Of a DNA stretch of 64,000 bases, positions 44,211 through 53,501 are shown piece by piece. This DNA comes from Stenotrophomonas sp. NA06056. GTDB taxonomy: Bacteria; Pseudomonadota; Gammaproteobacteria; Xanthomonadales; Xanthomonadaceae. The translations under genes were made by a program, and so were the position numbers. The notes under the pieces are model-generated. The model had not been told where the DNA came from and searched no databases. It was given only the letters and a program-made list of their open reading frames with translations. Within the stretch, counting starts at the first letter, position 1, and the number at the start of each line of letters is the position of its first letter. The stretch is taken from contig NZ_CP054931.1 in NCBI RefSeq assembly GCF_013364355.1, positions 1,798,001-1,862,000 on the forward strand. The letters run 5' to 3'.

Positions 44211-47200
44211 ACGGATCGCCGCTGCCGCTGACCGAGGCGCAGGCCGGGCTGTGGTTTGCCCAGCGGCTGGCCCCCGAAAATCCTGCATTCAACACCGCGC
44301 ACGCGGTGTGGATCGAGGGTCCGTTGGATGTGGCAGCGTTCACTGCTGCCGCCAACCAGGCCGCCGCCGAGGCCGAAGCGCTGGCACTGCGTTTCGCCGA
44401 GACCGAGGACGGCCAGCCCGTGCAATGGCACGAACCCACACGGGTGCCATCACTACAGCTGCGCGATGTCTCCGCGGCGGCCGATCCACAGCAGGCGGCG
44501 CGCGCTGCGATGCAGGCTGATCGCTCCAGCGCGGTCGATCCCACCCGCGACCGACTGAGCCAGCAGGTGCTGTTCAACCTGGGTGGCCAGCGCTGGGCCT
44601 GGTACCTGCGCGTGCATCACCTGGCTACCGATGGCTACGGCATGGCGTTGTTCAGCGACCGCGTCTGCGCCCTGTACGCGGGCCGCACGGGTAGCGCGTT
44701 GCCTGCGCTGGCGGGCGTGCTGGCCGACGATGCCAGCTACCGCAGCGATGCGCGCCGAGACGCCGACAGGCAGTGGTGGCTGCAGGCACTGCAGGGCGCG
44801 CCGGCCTCCACCGGCCTTGCCGGCACCGCCGCTGCCAGTGACGATGCCGTGCGCTGGGTACAGCCGGTGGACCCCGCCTTGCGCGAGCGACTGCTGCAGG
44901 TTTCGGCGTCGTGGCTGCAGCCGTGGCCGGATGTGCTCGCCGCATTGGCCGCCGAGTATGTGCGCCGCATGAGCGCGTCCGAGGAAGTCGTGCTCGGCAT
45001 GCCCTACATGGCGCGCCTGGGCAGCGTTGCGGCGCGGGTGCCGGCGATGGTGATGAACGTGCTGCCGCTGCGGGTGGCGGGCGGCGATGAGAGCGTCGAG
45101 GAATTCTGCCGGCGCATCGGGCGCCAGCTGAGCCAGGGCCGTAAGCATGGCCGTTACCGTGGCGAGCAGTTGCGTCGTGACCTCGGGCTGGTCGGTGCAC
45201 AGCATCGCCTGCATGGGCCGTTGATCAACGTGCAACCCTTCTACAAGCCGCTGGCGCTGCCGGGTGTGCAGGCCTCGCTTGAGGTGCTGAGTACCGGTCC
45301 GGTCGACGATCTGACACTGGGCTTCCGCGGCGATGGACAGACCCTGCTGGATCTGGAGATTGAAGCGAACCCTGCGCTGTACGGTCTGCACGACGTGAAG
45401 GCGCATACCCGGCGGTTGCTGCATTTCGTGTCGGCGGCGCTGCAGGCCGAACACATCGCGGCGGTGCCGCTGGCCACGCCGGAAGAATCGAAGCAGGTCG
45501 TGCAGGGCTTCAATGCCACCACGCATCCGCTGCCTGACACCACCCTGGTCGAACTGCTGCAGCAGGGCATGGACCGTGATCCGTCGGCACCGGCGCTGGT
45601 GTTCGGCGATACGACGCTGGACCACGCCACGCTGGAGGCGCGCAGCTTCGCCCTGGCCGCGCAGCTGCGCTCGCTGGGCGTTGGTCCCGGCACCGTTGTC
45701 GCCGTAGCGATGCCGCGTTCGCTGGAGCTGGTGGTGGCGCTGCTGGCGGTACTGCGCGCAGGCGGCGCGTACCTGCCACTGGACCTTGCCCATCCGGCTG
45801 AACGCCTGGCGCGCATCCTGGCATCCGCGCAACCGGTCTGTGTGCTGGCAGAGGCCGGCGTGCAATCCCGGTTGGCAGACGTACCGGTGCTGTCGCCGGA
45901 TCAATGGACCGATCTGAGCTTCGCCGCACCGTGGCCGGGCCCGATGGGCGACGATGCGGCCTATGTGATCTATACCTCCGGTTCGACAGGCGAGCCCAAG
46001 GGCGTGGTGATCGAGCACCGCGCCATCGTCAATCGCCTGCTGTGGATGCGCGAGCACTATGGCATCGGTGCCGACGACCGGATTCTGCAGAAGACCCCGG
46101 CGACCTTCGACGTATCGGTCTGGGAGTTCTTCCTGCCGCTGCTGTGCGGCGCGACGCTGGTGCTGGCAGGGCCGGACGCACACCGCGACCCGACCGAGCT
46201 GGCGCGATTGATCCGCGAGCATGGCATCACCACCGCTCACTTCGTGCCGTCGATGCTGGACGCGTTCCTGGCGGCACCGGCTTCCCGGGACCTGCAGCTG
46301 CGGCGCGTGTTCACCAGTGGCGAGGCGCTGGATGCCGCCCTGCGTGATCGCTTCCACGCGAGAATGCACGCCGAACTGCACAACCTGTACGGGCCGACCG
46401 AAGCTGCTGTGGATGTGAGCTGGTGGCCGGCGTCGGCCGATGACCGCTCGCGCCCGGTGCCGATCGGTTTTCCGGTCTGGAACACCCGCCTGTATGTGCT
46501 TGACGCACGGATGCAGCCCGTGCCGGTGGGCGTGGCAGGTGACCTTTACCTCGGCGGTGTGCAGTTGGCGCGCGGCTATCTCGGCCGCGACGATCTGACT
46601 GCCGAGCGCTTTCTGGCCGATCCGTTCCTGCCGGCGGAGCGCATCTATCGTACTGGCGACGTGGCGCGCTGGCGGGCCGACGGTGCTGTCGAATACCTCG
46701 GGCGCAGCGACCACCAGGTGAAGCTGCGCGGCCTGCGCATCGAGCTTGGCGAGATCGAAGCGGCATTGCGCGAGCTGCCTGGCATGGACCGGGTGGAAGT
46801 GCTGTTGCGCGATGATCTTCCCGGCGAGGCACGACTGGTCGCCTATGTGCCGTCGACCCAGGACGATGCAGCGCTGCTGCGCAGTCATCTGCTGACGCGT
46901 GTGCCGGACTACATGGTGCCGTCTGCGTTCGTGGGCGTGGATCACTGGCCGGTGACGTCCAATGGCAAGCTGGACCGGGCCGCGCTGCCGAAGCCGTCGC
47001 AGCAGGAGATCGCTGGGCAGGCACCGCGCACGCCGCTGGAGCAGGAACTGGCCGGCCTGTTCGCGCAGGCGCTGGGGCGGGAATCGCCGGTGGCTGTCGA
47101 TGTGGATTTCTTCAGTCTCGGTGGCGACTCGCTTTCGGCCGTGCACCTGCTGCTGGCCATCGAGCAGCGCTGGCGTTGCGAGCTGGGCCTCGGCGCGCTG

Positions 47201-48085
47201 TTCGCGCAGCCGACCGTTGCCGCGCTGGCGGCACGCATCGCCGAGCCGCCCGTACGTGCCGACCACGCGTTGGGGCCGGTGATTGCACTGTCTGCGTCCG
47301 ACGAGCCAACTGTCGCGCCCTTGTTCGTGCTGCACCCGGCGGGCGGCATTGCATGGAACTATCGCGCGCTTGCGCGGGCGCTGCGGCCAACGCGCGCGGT
47401 GTACGGGCTGCAATCACCCGCGCTCGATGCCACGCAACCCCTGCCAGGCAGCATCGAGGCCATGGCCAATGACTATGTGCAGCGGGTGATCACCCTGCAG
47501 CCGCAGGGGCCGGTCCATCTGCTTGGCTGGTCGGTGGGCGGCATCCTCGCGCAGGCGATGGCCGTGCGCCTGCACGACATCGGGCGCGAGGTCGGTGAAC
47601 TGGTGCTGCTCGATGCCTATCCCAGCGAATGCTGGCGTGCCGAACCGGAGCCCGACCCGATCGCGGCGCTCCGGGCGCTGTTGGCCATCGCGGGGCACGA
47701 TCCTGACGCGCATCCCGAGCTGGACGACCGTGCGCGCATCCTCGCCTTCCTGCGGCGCGGCGGCAGCGCGCTGGGCAGCCTGCCCGAGGTGGTGCTAGAC
47801 GGCGTGGTGCGGGCGGTGACCGGTACCAATCGACTGATCCGCGAACACCAGCACCGACCCTTCGTGGGAACGCTGGCGCATGTGCGCGCCGGACGTGATC
47901 ATCAGGCACGGCCGCAGCTGCAGTCCGCGCTGTGGAAGGCCCATGCGTTGCAGGTGGATGCCATCGAGCTGCCGTTCCTGCACGCCGAACTGACCGGTCG
48001 CGATGCCGTGGCACAGCTGGCACCGTGGTTGTCGGCGCGCCTGCAGCAATGGGACAGGCAACAGGAGAATGCAACGTGCAGTTGA
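44207..48085 (+). CDS. entF: Siderophore NRPS, EntF-like C-A-PCP-TE
   Basis: A multidomain synthetase of 1292 residues. C domain about 1-430 with HHLATDG near 137; A domain about 440-930 with YTSGSTGEPKG near 589; PCP about 945-1020 with LGGDS (Ser ~975); TE about 1040-1292 with GWSVGG (Ser ~1109). The specificity region TFDVSVWEFF, TTAHFVPSM and VFTSGEAL matches E. coli EntF, so serine is the predicted amino acid. The TE would oligomerise and release DHB-Ser units. Published work on S. maltophilia reports an EntC-dependent catecholate distinct from enterobactin, so product should not be assumed. Confidence 0.94.
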   Translation: MNGSPLPLTEAQAGLWFAQRLAPENPAFNTAHAVWIEGPLDVAAFTAAANQAAAEAEALALRFAETEDGQPVQWHEPTRVPSLQLRDVSAAADPQQAARAAMQADRSSAVDPTRDRLSQQVLFNLGGQRWAWYLRVHHLATDGYGMALFSDRVCALYAGRTGSALPALAGVLADDASYRSDARRDADRQWWLQALQGAPASTGLAGTAAASDDAVRWVQPVDPALRERLLQVSASWLQPWPDVLAALAAEYVRRMSASEEVVLGMPYMARLGSVAARVPAMVMNVLPLRVAGGDESVEEFCRRIGRQLSQGRKHGRYRGEQLRRDLGLVGAQHRLHGPLINVQPFYKPLALPGVQASLEVLSTGPVDDLTLGFRGDGQTLLDLEIEANPALYGLHDVKAHTRRLLHFVSAALQAEHIAAVPLATPEESKQVVQGFNATTHPLPDTTLVELLQQGMDRDPSAPALVFGDTTLDHATLEARSFALAAQLRSLGVGPGTVVAVAMPRSLELVVALLAVLRAGGAYLPLDLAHPAERLARILASAQPVCVLAEAGVQSRLADVPVLSPDQWTDLSFAAPWPGPMGDDAAYVIYTSGSTGEPKGVVIEHRAIVNRLLWMREHYGIGADDRILQKTPATFDVSVWEFFLPLLCGATLVLAGPDAHRDPTELARLIREHGITTAHFVPSMLDAFLAAPASRDLQLRRVFTSGEALDAALRDRFHARMHAELHNLYGPTEAAVDVSWWPASADDRSRPVPIGFPVWNTRLYVLDARMQPVPVGVAGDLYLGGVQLARGYLGRDDLTAERFLADPFLPAERIYRTGDVARWRADGAVEYLGRSDHQVKLRGLRIELGEIEAALRELPGMDRVEVLLRDDLPGEARLVAYVPSTQDDAALLRSHLLTRVPDYMVPSAFVGVDHWPVTSNGKLDRAALPKPSQQEIAGQAPRTPLEQELAGLFAQALGRESPVAVDVDFFSLGGDSLSAVHLLLAIEQRWRCELGLGALFAQPTVAALAARIAEPPVRADHALGPVIALSASDEPTVAPLFVLHPAGGIAWNYRALARALRPTRAVYGLQSPALDATQPLPGSIEAMANDYVQRVITLQPQGPVHLLGWSVGGILAQAMAVRLHDIGREVGELVLLDAYPSECWRAEPEPDPIAALRALLAIAGHDPDAHPELDDRARILAFLRRGGSALGSLPEVVLDGVVRAVTGTNRLIREHQHRPFVGTLAHVRAGRDHQARPQLQSALWKAHALQVDAIELPFLHAELTGRDAVAQLAPWLSARLQQWDRQQENATCS

Positions 48086-48840
48086 CGGGTTTTGAAGGCA
48101 ATGTGGCGCTGGTGACCGGCGCAGCGGGAGGTATCGGCGCCGCATTGGTGGGGCAGCTGCTGGACGCAGGGTGCCGTGTGGTGGCAACCGATCGCGAGCG
48201 CCCCGCGCTGGTGACCGACGATGGGCGCGTGCAGGCCTTCGCACTGGACGTTACCGACGGCGCGGCTGTGGATGCCCTGGTCGATCATGTGGAAGCCACG
48301 GCGGGGCCGATCATGCTGGCGGCCAGCGTGGCCGGTGTGCTGCATGTCGGCGAGGTCGTGGACACCAGCGACGCGGATTGGCGCAGGGTGTTCGCGGTCA
48401 ATGCCGACGGTGTGTTCCATGTCGGTCGCGCATTGGCGCGGGTGATGTCGCCGCGCAGGCAAGGTGCCATCGTGACTGTCAGCTCCAACGCGGGGGGCGT
48501 GCCACGGCACGGCATGGCCGCTTACGCGGCCTCGAAGGCGGCGGCGACGATGTTCACCCGATGCCTGGGGCTGGAGCTTGCGCCGCAGGGCATCCGCTGC
48601 AACATCGTTGCACCGGGCTCCACGCTGACCCCGATGCAGACCGGCATGTGGGAAGACGAGCAGGGCGCGGCACGGGTGATTGCCGGCAATCCAGCGACCT
48701 ACAAGGCGGGCATTCCGTTGCGCAAGCTGGCCACGCCGGAGGACATCGCGCAGGCGGTGATGTTCCTGCTGTCCGAGCAGGCCGGGCACGTGGCGATGAG
48801 TGACCTGTACGTGGACGGTGGCGCCACGCTGCGCGGGTAG
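48076..48840 (+). CDS. entA: 2,3-dihydro-2,3-dihydroxybenzoate dehydrogenase
   Basis: An SDR-family enzyme of 254 residues that oxidises dihydro-DHB to 2,3-DHB with NAD. Motifs: [12 protein letters not shown] (cofactor loop), and YAASK with the catalytic Tyr and Lys, preceded by the Ser in VTVSSNAGG. The start is GTG at 48076, fixed by AGGAG eight bases upstream and by overlap with the entF end. Last gene of the operon. Confidence 0.94.
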   Translation: MQLTGFEGNVALVTGAAGGIGAALVGQLLDAGCRVVATDRERPALVTDDGRVQAFALDVTDGAAVDALVDHVEATAGPIMLAASVAGVLHVGEVVDTSDADWRRVFAVNADGVFHVGRALARVMSPRRQGAIVTVSSNAGGVPRHGMAAYAASKAAATMFTRCLGLELAPQGIRCNIVAPGSTLTPMQTGMWEDEQGAARVIAGNPATYKAGIPLRKLATPEDIAQAVMFLLSEQAGHVAMSDLYVDGGATLRG

Positions 48841-48851
48841 GAATGCACTAT

Positions 48852-48932
48852 GTAGAGCCGAGCCCATGCTCGGCTTATTACTCAACGCGGGAACATTCCG
48901 TGCGGAGCAGCCGAGCATGGGCTCGGCTCTAC
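48852..48932. repeat. REPIN (GTAGAGCCGAGC type) between convergent genes
   Basis: GTAGAGCCGAGCCCATGC at 48852 and the inverse ending GGCTCTAC at 48932. It lies between entA and the convergent phytase-like gene and probably terminates both. Confidence 0.92.
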
Positions 48933-48961
48933 AGAATCTATCGTGGCCTGATGGGTAGTGG

Positions 48962-50422
48962 CTACGGCAGGGTGAGCCGATACACCAGCAGCCGGTTGTC
49001 GTTGTCGTACGCGCTGTCGCAGTGCTCGCCCTGCATGCGGCAGCTGCGTGCGATGAAGTCGTTGTCGTTGCCGACCAGCAGCAGTACGTCGCTCGGATGC
49101 TCTGGATCAAGCGCTGGCAACACGTCCATCGCCTCCCACTTCTCCGACAGCAGCCCCGGGTGCGGGCCACGCCCTGTATCCAGGTCCAGCCCGGCCAAGG
49201 CCAGCTGTTGCCGGTCGAGCAGGTTCAGCACCTCTTTGACCTGGGCAGGCACGATGCCGGTTTTCAACATGGCGTCAGCCGGGTCGGCCAGCACCGATGC
49301 GGTGCCGGTCTCATACTCGGTCTCAACCAGATTTGCGGCCTGCGCCACGTTCACCAGCAGCACCGATTTGTAGACGATCGGGTCGTTGCCATCCTTGCCC
49401 AGACCGTTGCCATCGCGCGCCAGCATCAGGAATCGCTCGTTGTCCAGCGCACGCAGCTCGCTCTGGGCAGCAGTACGGTCGAGCTTGCCCTTGCCGTCAT
49501 GGGCATAGGCGGGCAGGATCATCACGTGATGGCCGACGGGCTGCGTCGGCGTCGGGTTGCTGGACACGTCGTAGACCAGCACGCGGGTATTGATGCGGCC
49601 AGCGGCATTGCCCGCCGCGCTGTCCTGGACCAATGCACTCTGCAGGGCAACAAACAGCCGTGTGCCGTCGGGCGACAGGCTCATGCCTTCCACGCCCTGG
49701 TTGTTGCGGCGCCCGGTCTGCGGTGGGGTCAACGATCCAAAAGCAGGCTTGCCATCGCGTTGTGGCTGGATCGCCAGCGGCGGCACGATCACGCCCTGCA
49801 GCTGGCCCTGTGCATCGAAGTAGTAGACGTTGGCGGTGTACTCGTCGCCGATGTAGAAGTGGCCATCGGCGGTGAACTGCAGGGATTCGGCATCGAGCGC
49901 GACCTTGCCGGCTCCCGCGCCCACGGCGGGCGAGGGCAGCACCACGCCACGCTGGTTGATTGTGTGATCACCCGGGTCGGCACCGGTGAAGGGCTGACCC
50001 TTGTAGTCCTTCAGCAGCAGGCCCTTGTCGGGTGTCATCGTCACCACGCCGAAGCCCTTGGACGTTCCCTGCGGCCAGTCGATGCGTAGCTTCATGCGCT
50101 CCAGACGGCCGGCATAGTCGTAGAACAGCCCGGCATCCGGGTCGTTGCGGCCGCGGTCCGGCAGGGTCCACAGCACCCCCTCGTAACCCCGCGCGGTGCG
50201 CCGCCACGTGCCCGGCTGCACCTCCAACGACGAGAACGAGCCCAGCGTATCGCCGAGGAAGTCCACGGTGCCCGCCGGCAATCGCCCGGCGGCGACCAAT
50301 CCCTTGTCCACGTAGGTGGAGCTGCCCACGTCCACCGCGCGTGGCGGCACGCCGCGGGCTTCATGCGGTGCGTTGTAGCCGCTGACCGAAAGTGCGGCCA
50401 GCAGCAGGGCGGTAGCGGACAT
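48962..50422 (-). CDS. Exported esterase-like (phytase family) protein
   Basis: A protein of 486 residues with a short signal-like start (MSATALLLAALSVSG). It has the PF13449 'esterase-like activity of phytase' layout: GSFSSLEV, LWTLPDRGRN, YFDAQGQLQGVIVPP, NNQGVEGMSLSPDG and LLVGNDNDF, suggesting a beta-propeller. Such proteins are predicted phosphoesterases acting outside the cytoplasm. It follows a TonB receptor gene by 22 bp on the same strand, so receptor and enzyme likely act together on a phosphate-rich or esterified substrate; that is inference. ATG 50422 is used rather than 50503, which overlaps the receptor. Confidence 0.82.
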   Translation of the reverse strand: MSATALLLAALSVSGYNAPHEARGVPPRAVDVGSSTYVDKGLVAAGRLPAGTVDFLGDTLGSFSSLEVQPGTWRRTARGYEGVLWTLPDRGRNDPDAGLFYDYAGRLERMKLRIDWPQGTSKGFGVVTMTPDKGLLLKDYKGQPFTGADPGDHTINQRGVVLPSPAVGAGAGKVALDAESLQFTADGHFYIGDEYTANVYYFDAQGQLQGVIVPPLAIQPQRDGKPAFGSLTPPQTGRRNNQGVEGMSLSPDGTRLFVALQSALVQDSAAGNAAGRINTRVLVYDVSSNPTPTQPVGHHVMILPAYAHDGKGKLDRTAAQSELRALDNERFLMLARDGNGLGKDGNDPIVYKSVLLVNVAQAANLVETEYETGTASVLADPADAMLKTGIVPAQVKEVLNLLDRQQLALAGLDLDTGRGPHPGLLSEKWEAMDVLPALDPEHPSDVLLLVGNDNDFIARSCRMQGEHCDSAYDNDNRLLVYRLTLP

Positions 50423-50444
50423 GGATGGACTCCTCGGCCGGTGA

Positions 50445-52745
50445 TCAGAAGCGGATGTCGATGGTACCGAACACCTGGCGCGGTGCCGACGCATGGAACA
50501 CATACAGCTTGCCCGACGGGTCGCTGGGTGCGAACACGCTCGAATCCAGGTTGCTGGCGTAACGCTTGTCGCCCAGGTTGGTCACGTTCAGCGACAGTCG
50601 CATGCCCTTGGCGAAGCCGACCTGGCCGAAGTCATAGCCACCGGCCAGATCGAACACGGTGAAGCCGCCGAAGCCCTGGTCGTTGGTATAGGTGTAGAAG
50701 CGCTCGCCGGTGTACTTGCCGCGCAGGCTGGCGAACCAGCCGTTGTCGCGCCAGGTGATCTCGGTAGCCAGCAGCTGCTTGGGCGTGTCGGTCTGGATCT
50801 TGCCCTTGATCTGCTGCTCGACGCCAGCCTGGACGTAGTTGGAGGCATACGTCGAGCGGTTCAGCGACGCCGAGGTGTACCAGCTGAAGTGCTCGTTCGG
50901 TGTCCATAGCACGGTCAGTTCGGCACCGCGGCTGTCGACGCCACCGACGTTGTAGAAGCGGTTGCCGCAGGTCGGTCCGACCGGCTGCCGCGAGTCGCAT
51001 GGGTTGTACTGCAGCAGACGGTTGTCGAAGCGAACGCTGTATGCAGCAAGCGATGCCTGCAGGGTGTCGGTGACGAAGCGGTAGCCGGCCTCAAGCGAGC
51101 GCGACTCTTCCGGCTTCAGGTTGCCCTGCGCATTCCAGGTGGCCTGGCTGACCGCCTGTGGGCCCAGCTTGAACCCGCCCTGGAACATGGCGATGTTCTC
51201 GGCGTAGCTTGCGAACACTTCGTGGTGCTCGGCCAGGCGGAAGTTGGCGCCGATGCTGGGCAGGAAGTTCTTGCTGGCCTTCAGCGAACCGGTGGCGAAC
51301 TGGTTGTTCGAGGTCGGCGAGATCGGCGTCTTCGCGTCACCGGGCAGGGCCTGTGCGTCGGAGGTGGCATGCGGGCTCTTGGCGCCGAACTCCAGGGTCA
51401 GGCGATCATCGAGCAGGCGCCAGGTGTCCTTCAGGAAGAACTGATGGGTCTTCCAGCGCGTGCGCTGGGCGAACACGCCAACGTCGGAGGGCAGGCTGTT
51501 CATGCCACTCAGGTCGCGCGGGCCATCCACGGCGGTCTGGTAGCGCTCGGCGCTGCTGGTGTTGCGCTCGTACCAGACGCCGCCCTCGATGCGATGCGCG
51601 CCCAGTTCCCAGTCGAACGACAGCGTGCCGCCATCGCGGTCGATGGTGTAGATGGTGTTGCGGAAGATGATCGGGATCTCCTGCGCCGTACCTTTGTTCG
51701 ACCACGCGCCGCTGTTCCAGTTGTGGCCTTCGCCGCGATCATCGTGGTGGTAGGCCAGGGCGCGCAGGCTGAAGCCATCGGCCAGGAAGAAGTCACCGGC
51801 CAGGTAGTAGAGGTTGTCGTCGCGCAGGATCTGTCCGGCGGTGAACGCGCCGTCGGCATCCTTGTCCGGGCCACTGTTGTCGCACTTCTTCGCGTTGAAG
51901 CTGGCGGTATTGCAGTAGGCCTTGGCCACGGCTTTGTTCCAGTCCGGCGCGTAGCCGCCCCAGTCCCAGCCGAGGCCGCGCGACATCTCGTCCTTGGACA
52001 GGTAGAAGTAGTCGGCCTGGGTGGTGCGCGACGTATCGACGAATCCGGTGATCTGGCCACGGCCGAAGTTCCACACGCCCTTGGCATTGAACTGCTTGGT
52101 GGTGGATTTGTTGTAGGCGGTCTGGTCGTTCCACAGGTCCGAGACGGCGTTCATGCCCGACACGTAGCCGGAGAATCCGTTGTACTCGCCGCTGTCCACG
52201 CGCACGAAGGTGCGGCGGTTGGCATCGCTGCCGAAGGTCTGCACCACGCGGCCACCCAGTTCCTTGGCCGGGCGGTCGGAGGTGTAGGAGATGGTGCCGC
52301 CGAGGTTGCTGGTGGACGGCGTGCCGAGGCTGCCGATGCCCACGGCCAGCTCGGCGCCGGCCATGTTCTCGCTGATCAGCGCACGGTTGATGGTCAGGCC
52401 GTTGTAGTTGTTGTATGCACCGTCGCCCAGCGGCACGCCGTCCAGCGTGTAACCGAGACGGGTGGAGTTGAAACCACGCAGGCTGAGCGTCATCGACTGC
52501 TCGTTGGTGCCCAGCGCATCGGCTGACTGCGCGTTGACACCGGGCAGCAGGTTCAGCGTTTTCTGCAGGCTGGTGCCGGGCGGCAGGATGTCCAGGTTCT
52601 CGCGGGTGATGCGCTGCACCTGGCGCGCTTCACCGCTGCCGATGACTGAAACGGCATCGAGGTCGGTGGCGGAAGGCGCCTGCTGCGCCCATGCGGTCGG
52701 CGCAAGGGCAAGGGACAACGCAGCAGCCAACACGGTCTTGGTCAT
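50445..52745 (-). CDS. TonB-dependent receptor paired with the phytase-like enzyme
   Basis: An outer-membrane receptor of 766 residues: signal peptide MTKTVLAAALSLALAPTAWA, plug with ITRENLDILPPGTSLQKTLNLLPGVN and LRGFNSTRLGYTLDGVPLGDGAYNNYNG, barrel ending in IDIRF. Resembles xanthomonad receptors encoded beside phytase-type hydrolases. The ligand could be the enzyme's product. A Pho-box-like element at 52878-52895 suggests phosphate control. The ATG at 52745 fits the signal peptide well. Confidence 0.88.
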   Translation of the reverse strand: MTKTVLAAALSLALAPTAWAQQAPSATDLDAVSVIGSGEARQVQRITRENLDILPPGTSLQKTLNLLPGVNAQSADALGTNEQSMTLSLRGFNSTRLGYTLDGVPLGDGAYNNYNGLTINRALISENMAGAELAVGIGSLGTPSTSNLGGTISYTSDRPAKELGGRVVQTFGSDANRRTFVRVDSGEYNGFSGYVSGMNAVSDLWNDQTAYNKSTTKQFNAKGVWNFGRGQITGFVDTSRTTQADYFYLSKDEMSRGLGWDWGGYAPDWNKAVAKAYCNTASFNAKKCDNSGPDKDADGAFTAGQILRDDNLYYLAGDFFLADGFSLRALAYHHDDRGEGHNWNSGAWSNKGTAQEIPIIFRNTIYTIDRDGGTLSFDWELGAHRIEGGVWYERNTSSAERYQTAVDGPRDLSGMNSLPSDVGVFAQRTRWKTHQFFLKDTWRLLDDRLTLEFGAKSPHATSDAQALPGDAKTPISPTSNNQFATGSLKASKNFLPSIGANFRLAEHHEVFASYAENIAMFQGGFKLGPQAVSQATWNAQGNLKPEESRSLEAGYRFVTDTLQASLAAYSVRFDNRLLQYNPCDSRQPVGPTCGNRFYNVGGVDSRGAELTVLWTPNEHFSWYTSASLNRSTYASNYVQAGVEQQIKGKIQTDTPKQLLATEITWRDNGWFASLRGKYTGERFYTYTNDQGFGGFTVFDLAGGYDFGQVGFAKGMRLSLNVTNLGDKRYASNLDSSVFAPSDPSGKLYVFHASAPRQVFGTIDIRF

Positions 52746-52877
52746 GGAGCAGGCACTCAGGCAGGCGCGAGCCGCCGCGTGGACACGGAGCTCAGGCAGG
52801 TGAAAGGGGAAACACGCGATGCGATCACGGGCGCCCGAGGCGCCGTTCGATCAACGTGAAAATGGTGCGCTAGACAG

Positions 52878-52895
52878 ATGACTGTCTGGTGACAT
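52878..52895 (-). promoter_or_regulatory. Possible Pho box upstream of the receptor
   Basis: On the minus strand ATGTCACCAGACAGTCAT holds two 7-mers separated by 4 bp that match CTGTCAT at 5 and 6 positions. It lies 133 bp before the receptor start. An overlapping AGACAG-atga-CTGTCT palindrome is an alternative reading. Confidence 0.4.
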
Positions 52896-52921
52896 GTTCA
52901 GTTGTTGTGAGGCGCAGACCT

Positions 52922-53087
52922 GTAGGGCCGAGCCCCTGCTCAGCTGCTTTCGGGTGCAGCCGAGCATGGGCTCGGCTCTACAAGGAGCTTCACGGACGAG
53001 GTAGATGCCGACCTTGGTCGGCATGCGCGGCGCCGAATCGTCGATGTGTCGCATTGATGGAGAAGCGCCAACCAAGGTTGGCCTGTA
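52922..53087. repeat. Two REP pairs of different families
   Basis: A GTAGGGCCGAGC REPIN at 52922-52981, then GTAGATGCCGACC at 53001 with a GCCAACC/GGTTGGC hairpin ending at 53087. They fill most of the 379-bp gap between the receptor and DUF2894 genes; the rest is the receptor promoter and a further GCCGATCC/GGTCGGC half near 53097. No gene is seen. Confidence 0.85.
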
Positions 53088-53123
53088 CCAGAATCGCCGA
53101 TCCAGGTCGGCGTCAACGTGCAC

Positions 53124-53501
53124 TCAACCCGCGTTGCGTGGCTTGCGTGTGCGCTTGGGCTTTGCTGCGTCACCGCTGCTGGCTGCACCATCCTGCAATG
53201 CCTGCAGCCAGGACAGCGTGTCCACGTAGTCGATGAAATGGCGCAGGTAGCCAGGGCTGGTCGCCTGCATCGTGTCCAGCATGCGCTGTACCAGCACCGC
53301 CGAGTTCAGCGGGCCGCCGTCGGCCGGGGCCTCGGTACGCAGCGAGCGGCGCACCTGCAGTTCGCTGCGCAGCTCGGACCACTCGCGGCGCACGTCGTTG
53401 AGCATCGGCACCTGCGGGTAGTGCGGCAGCGAACGCGACCCGTCGTCGAGGTCGCGCACCAGCGCACGCAATCCGTCCAGTGGCGAGGGCTCAGCTGCCA
53501 T
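53124..53501 (-). CDS. DUF2894-like small protein of the DUF802 operon
   Basis: A cytoplasmic protein of 125 residues, last in the operon. It has no membrane segment; the middle holds VRREWSELRSELQVRRSLRTEAP and the tail is Lys/Arg-rich (AKPKRTRKPRNAG). Its position beside DUF3348, DUF802 and an OmpA protein is the known arrangement for DUF2894. Function unknown; a basic tail could contact nucleic acid or membrane. ATG 53501 overlaps the OmpA gene end by 11 bases. Confidence 0.78.
   Translation of the reverse strand: MAAEPSPLDGLRALVRDLDDGSRSLPHYPQVPMLNDVRREWSELRSELQVRRSLRTEAPADGGPLNSAVLVQRMLDTMQATSPGYLRHFIDYVDTLSWLQALQDGAASSGDAAKPKRTRKPRNAG

Noticed and set aside
44453..47413. Minus-strand open frame of nearly 1000 codons opposite entF
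   Set aside because: A shadow of the NRPS gene; composition is typical of noncoding reverse frame.
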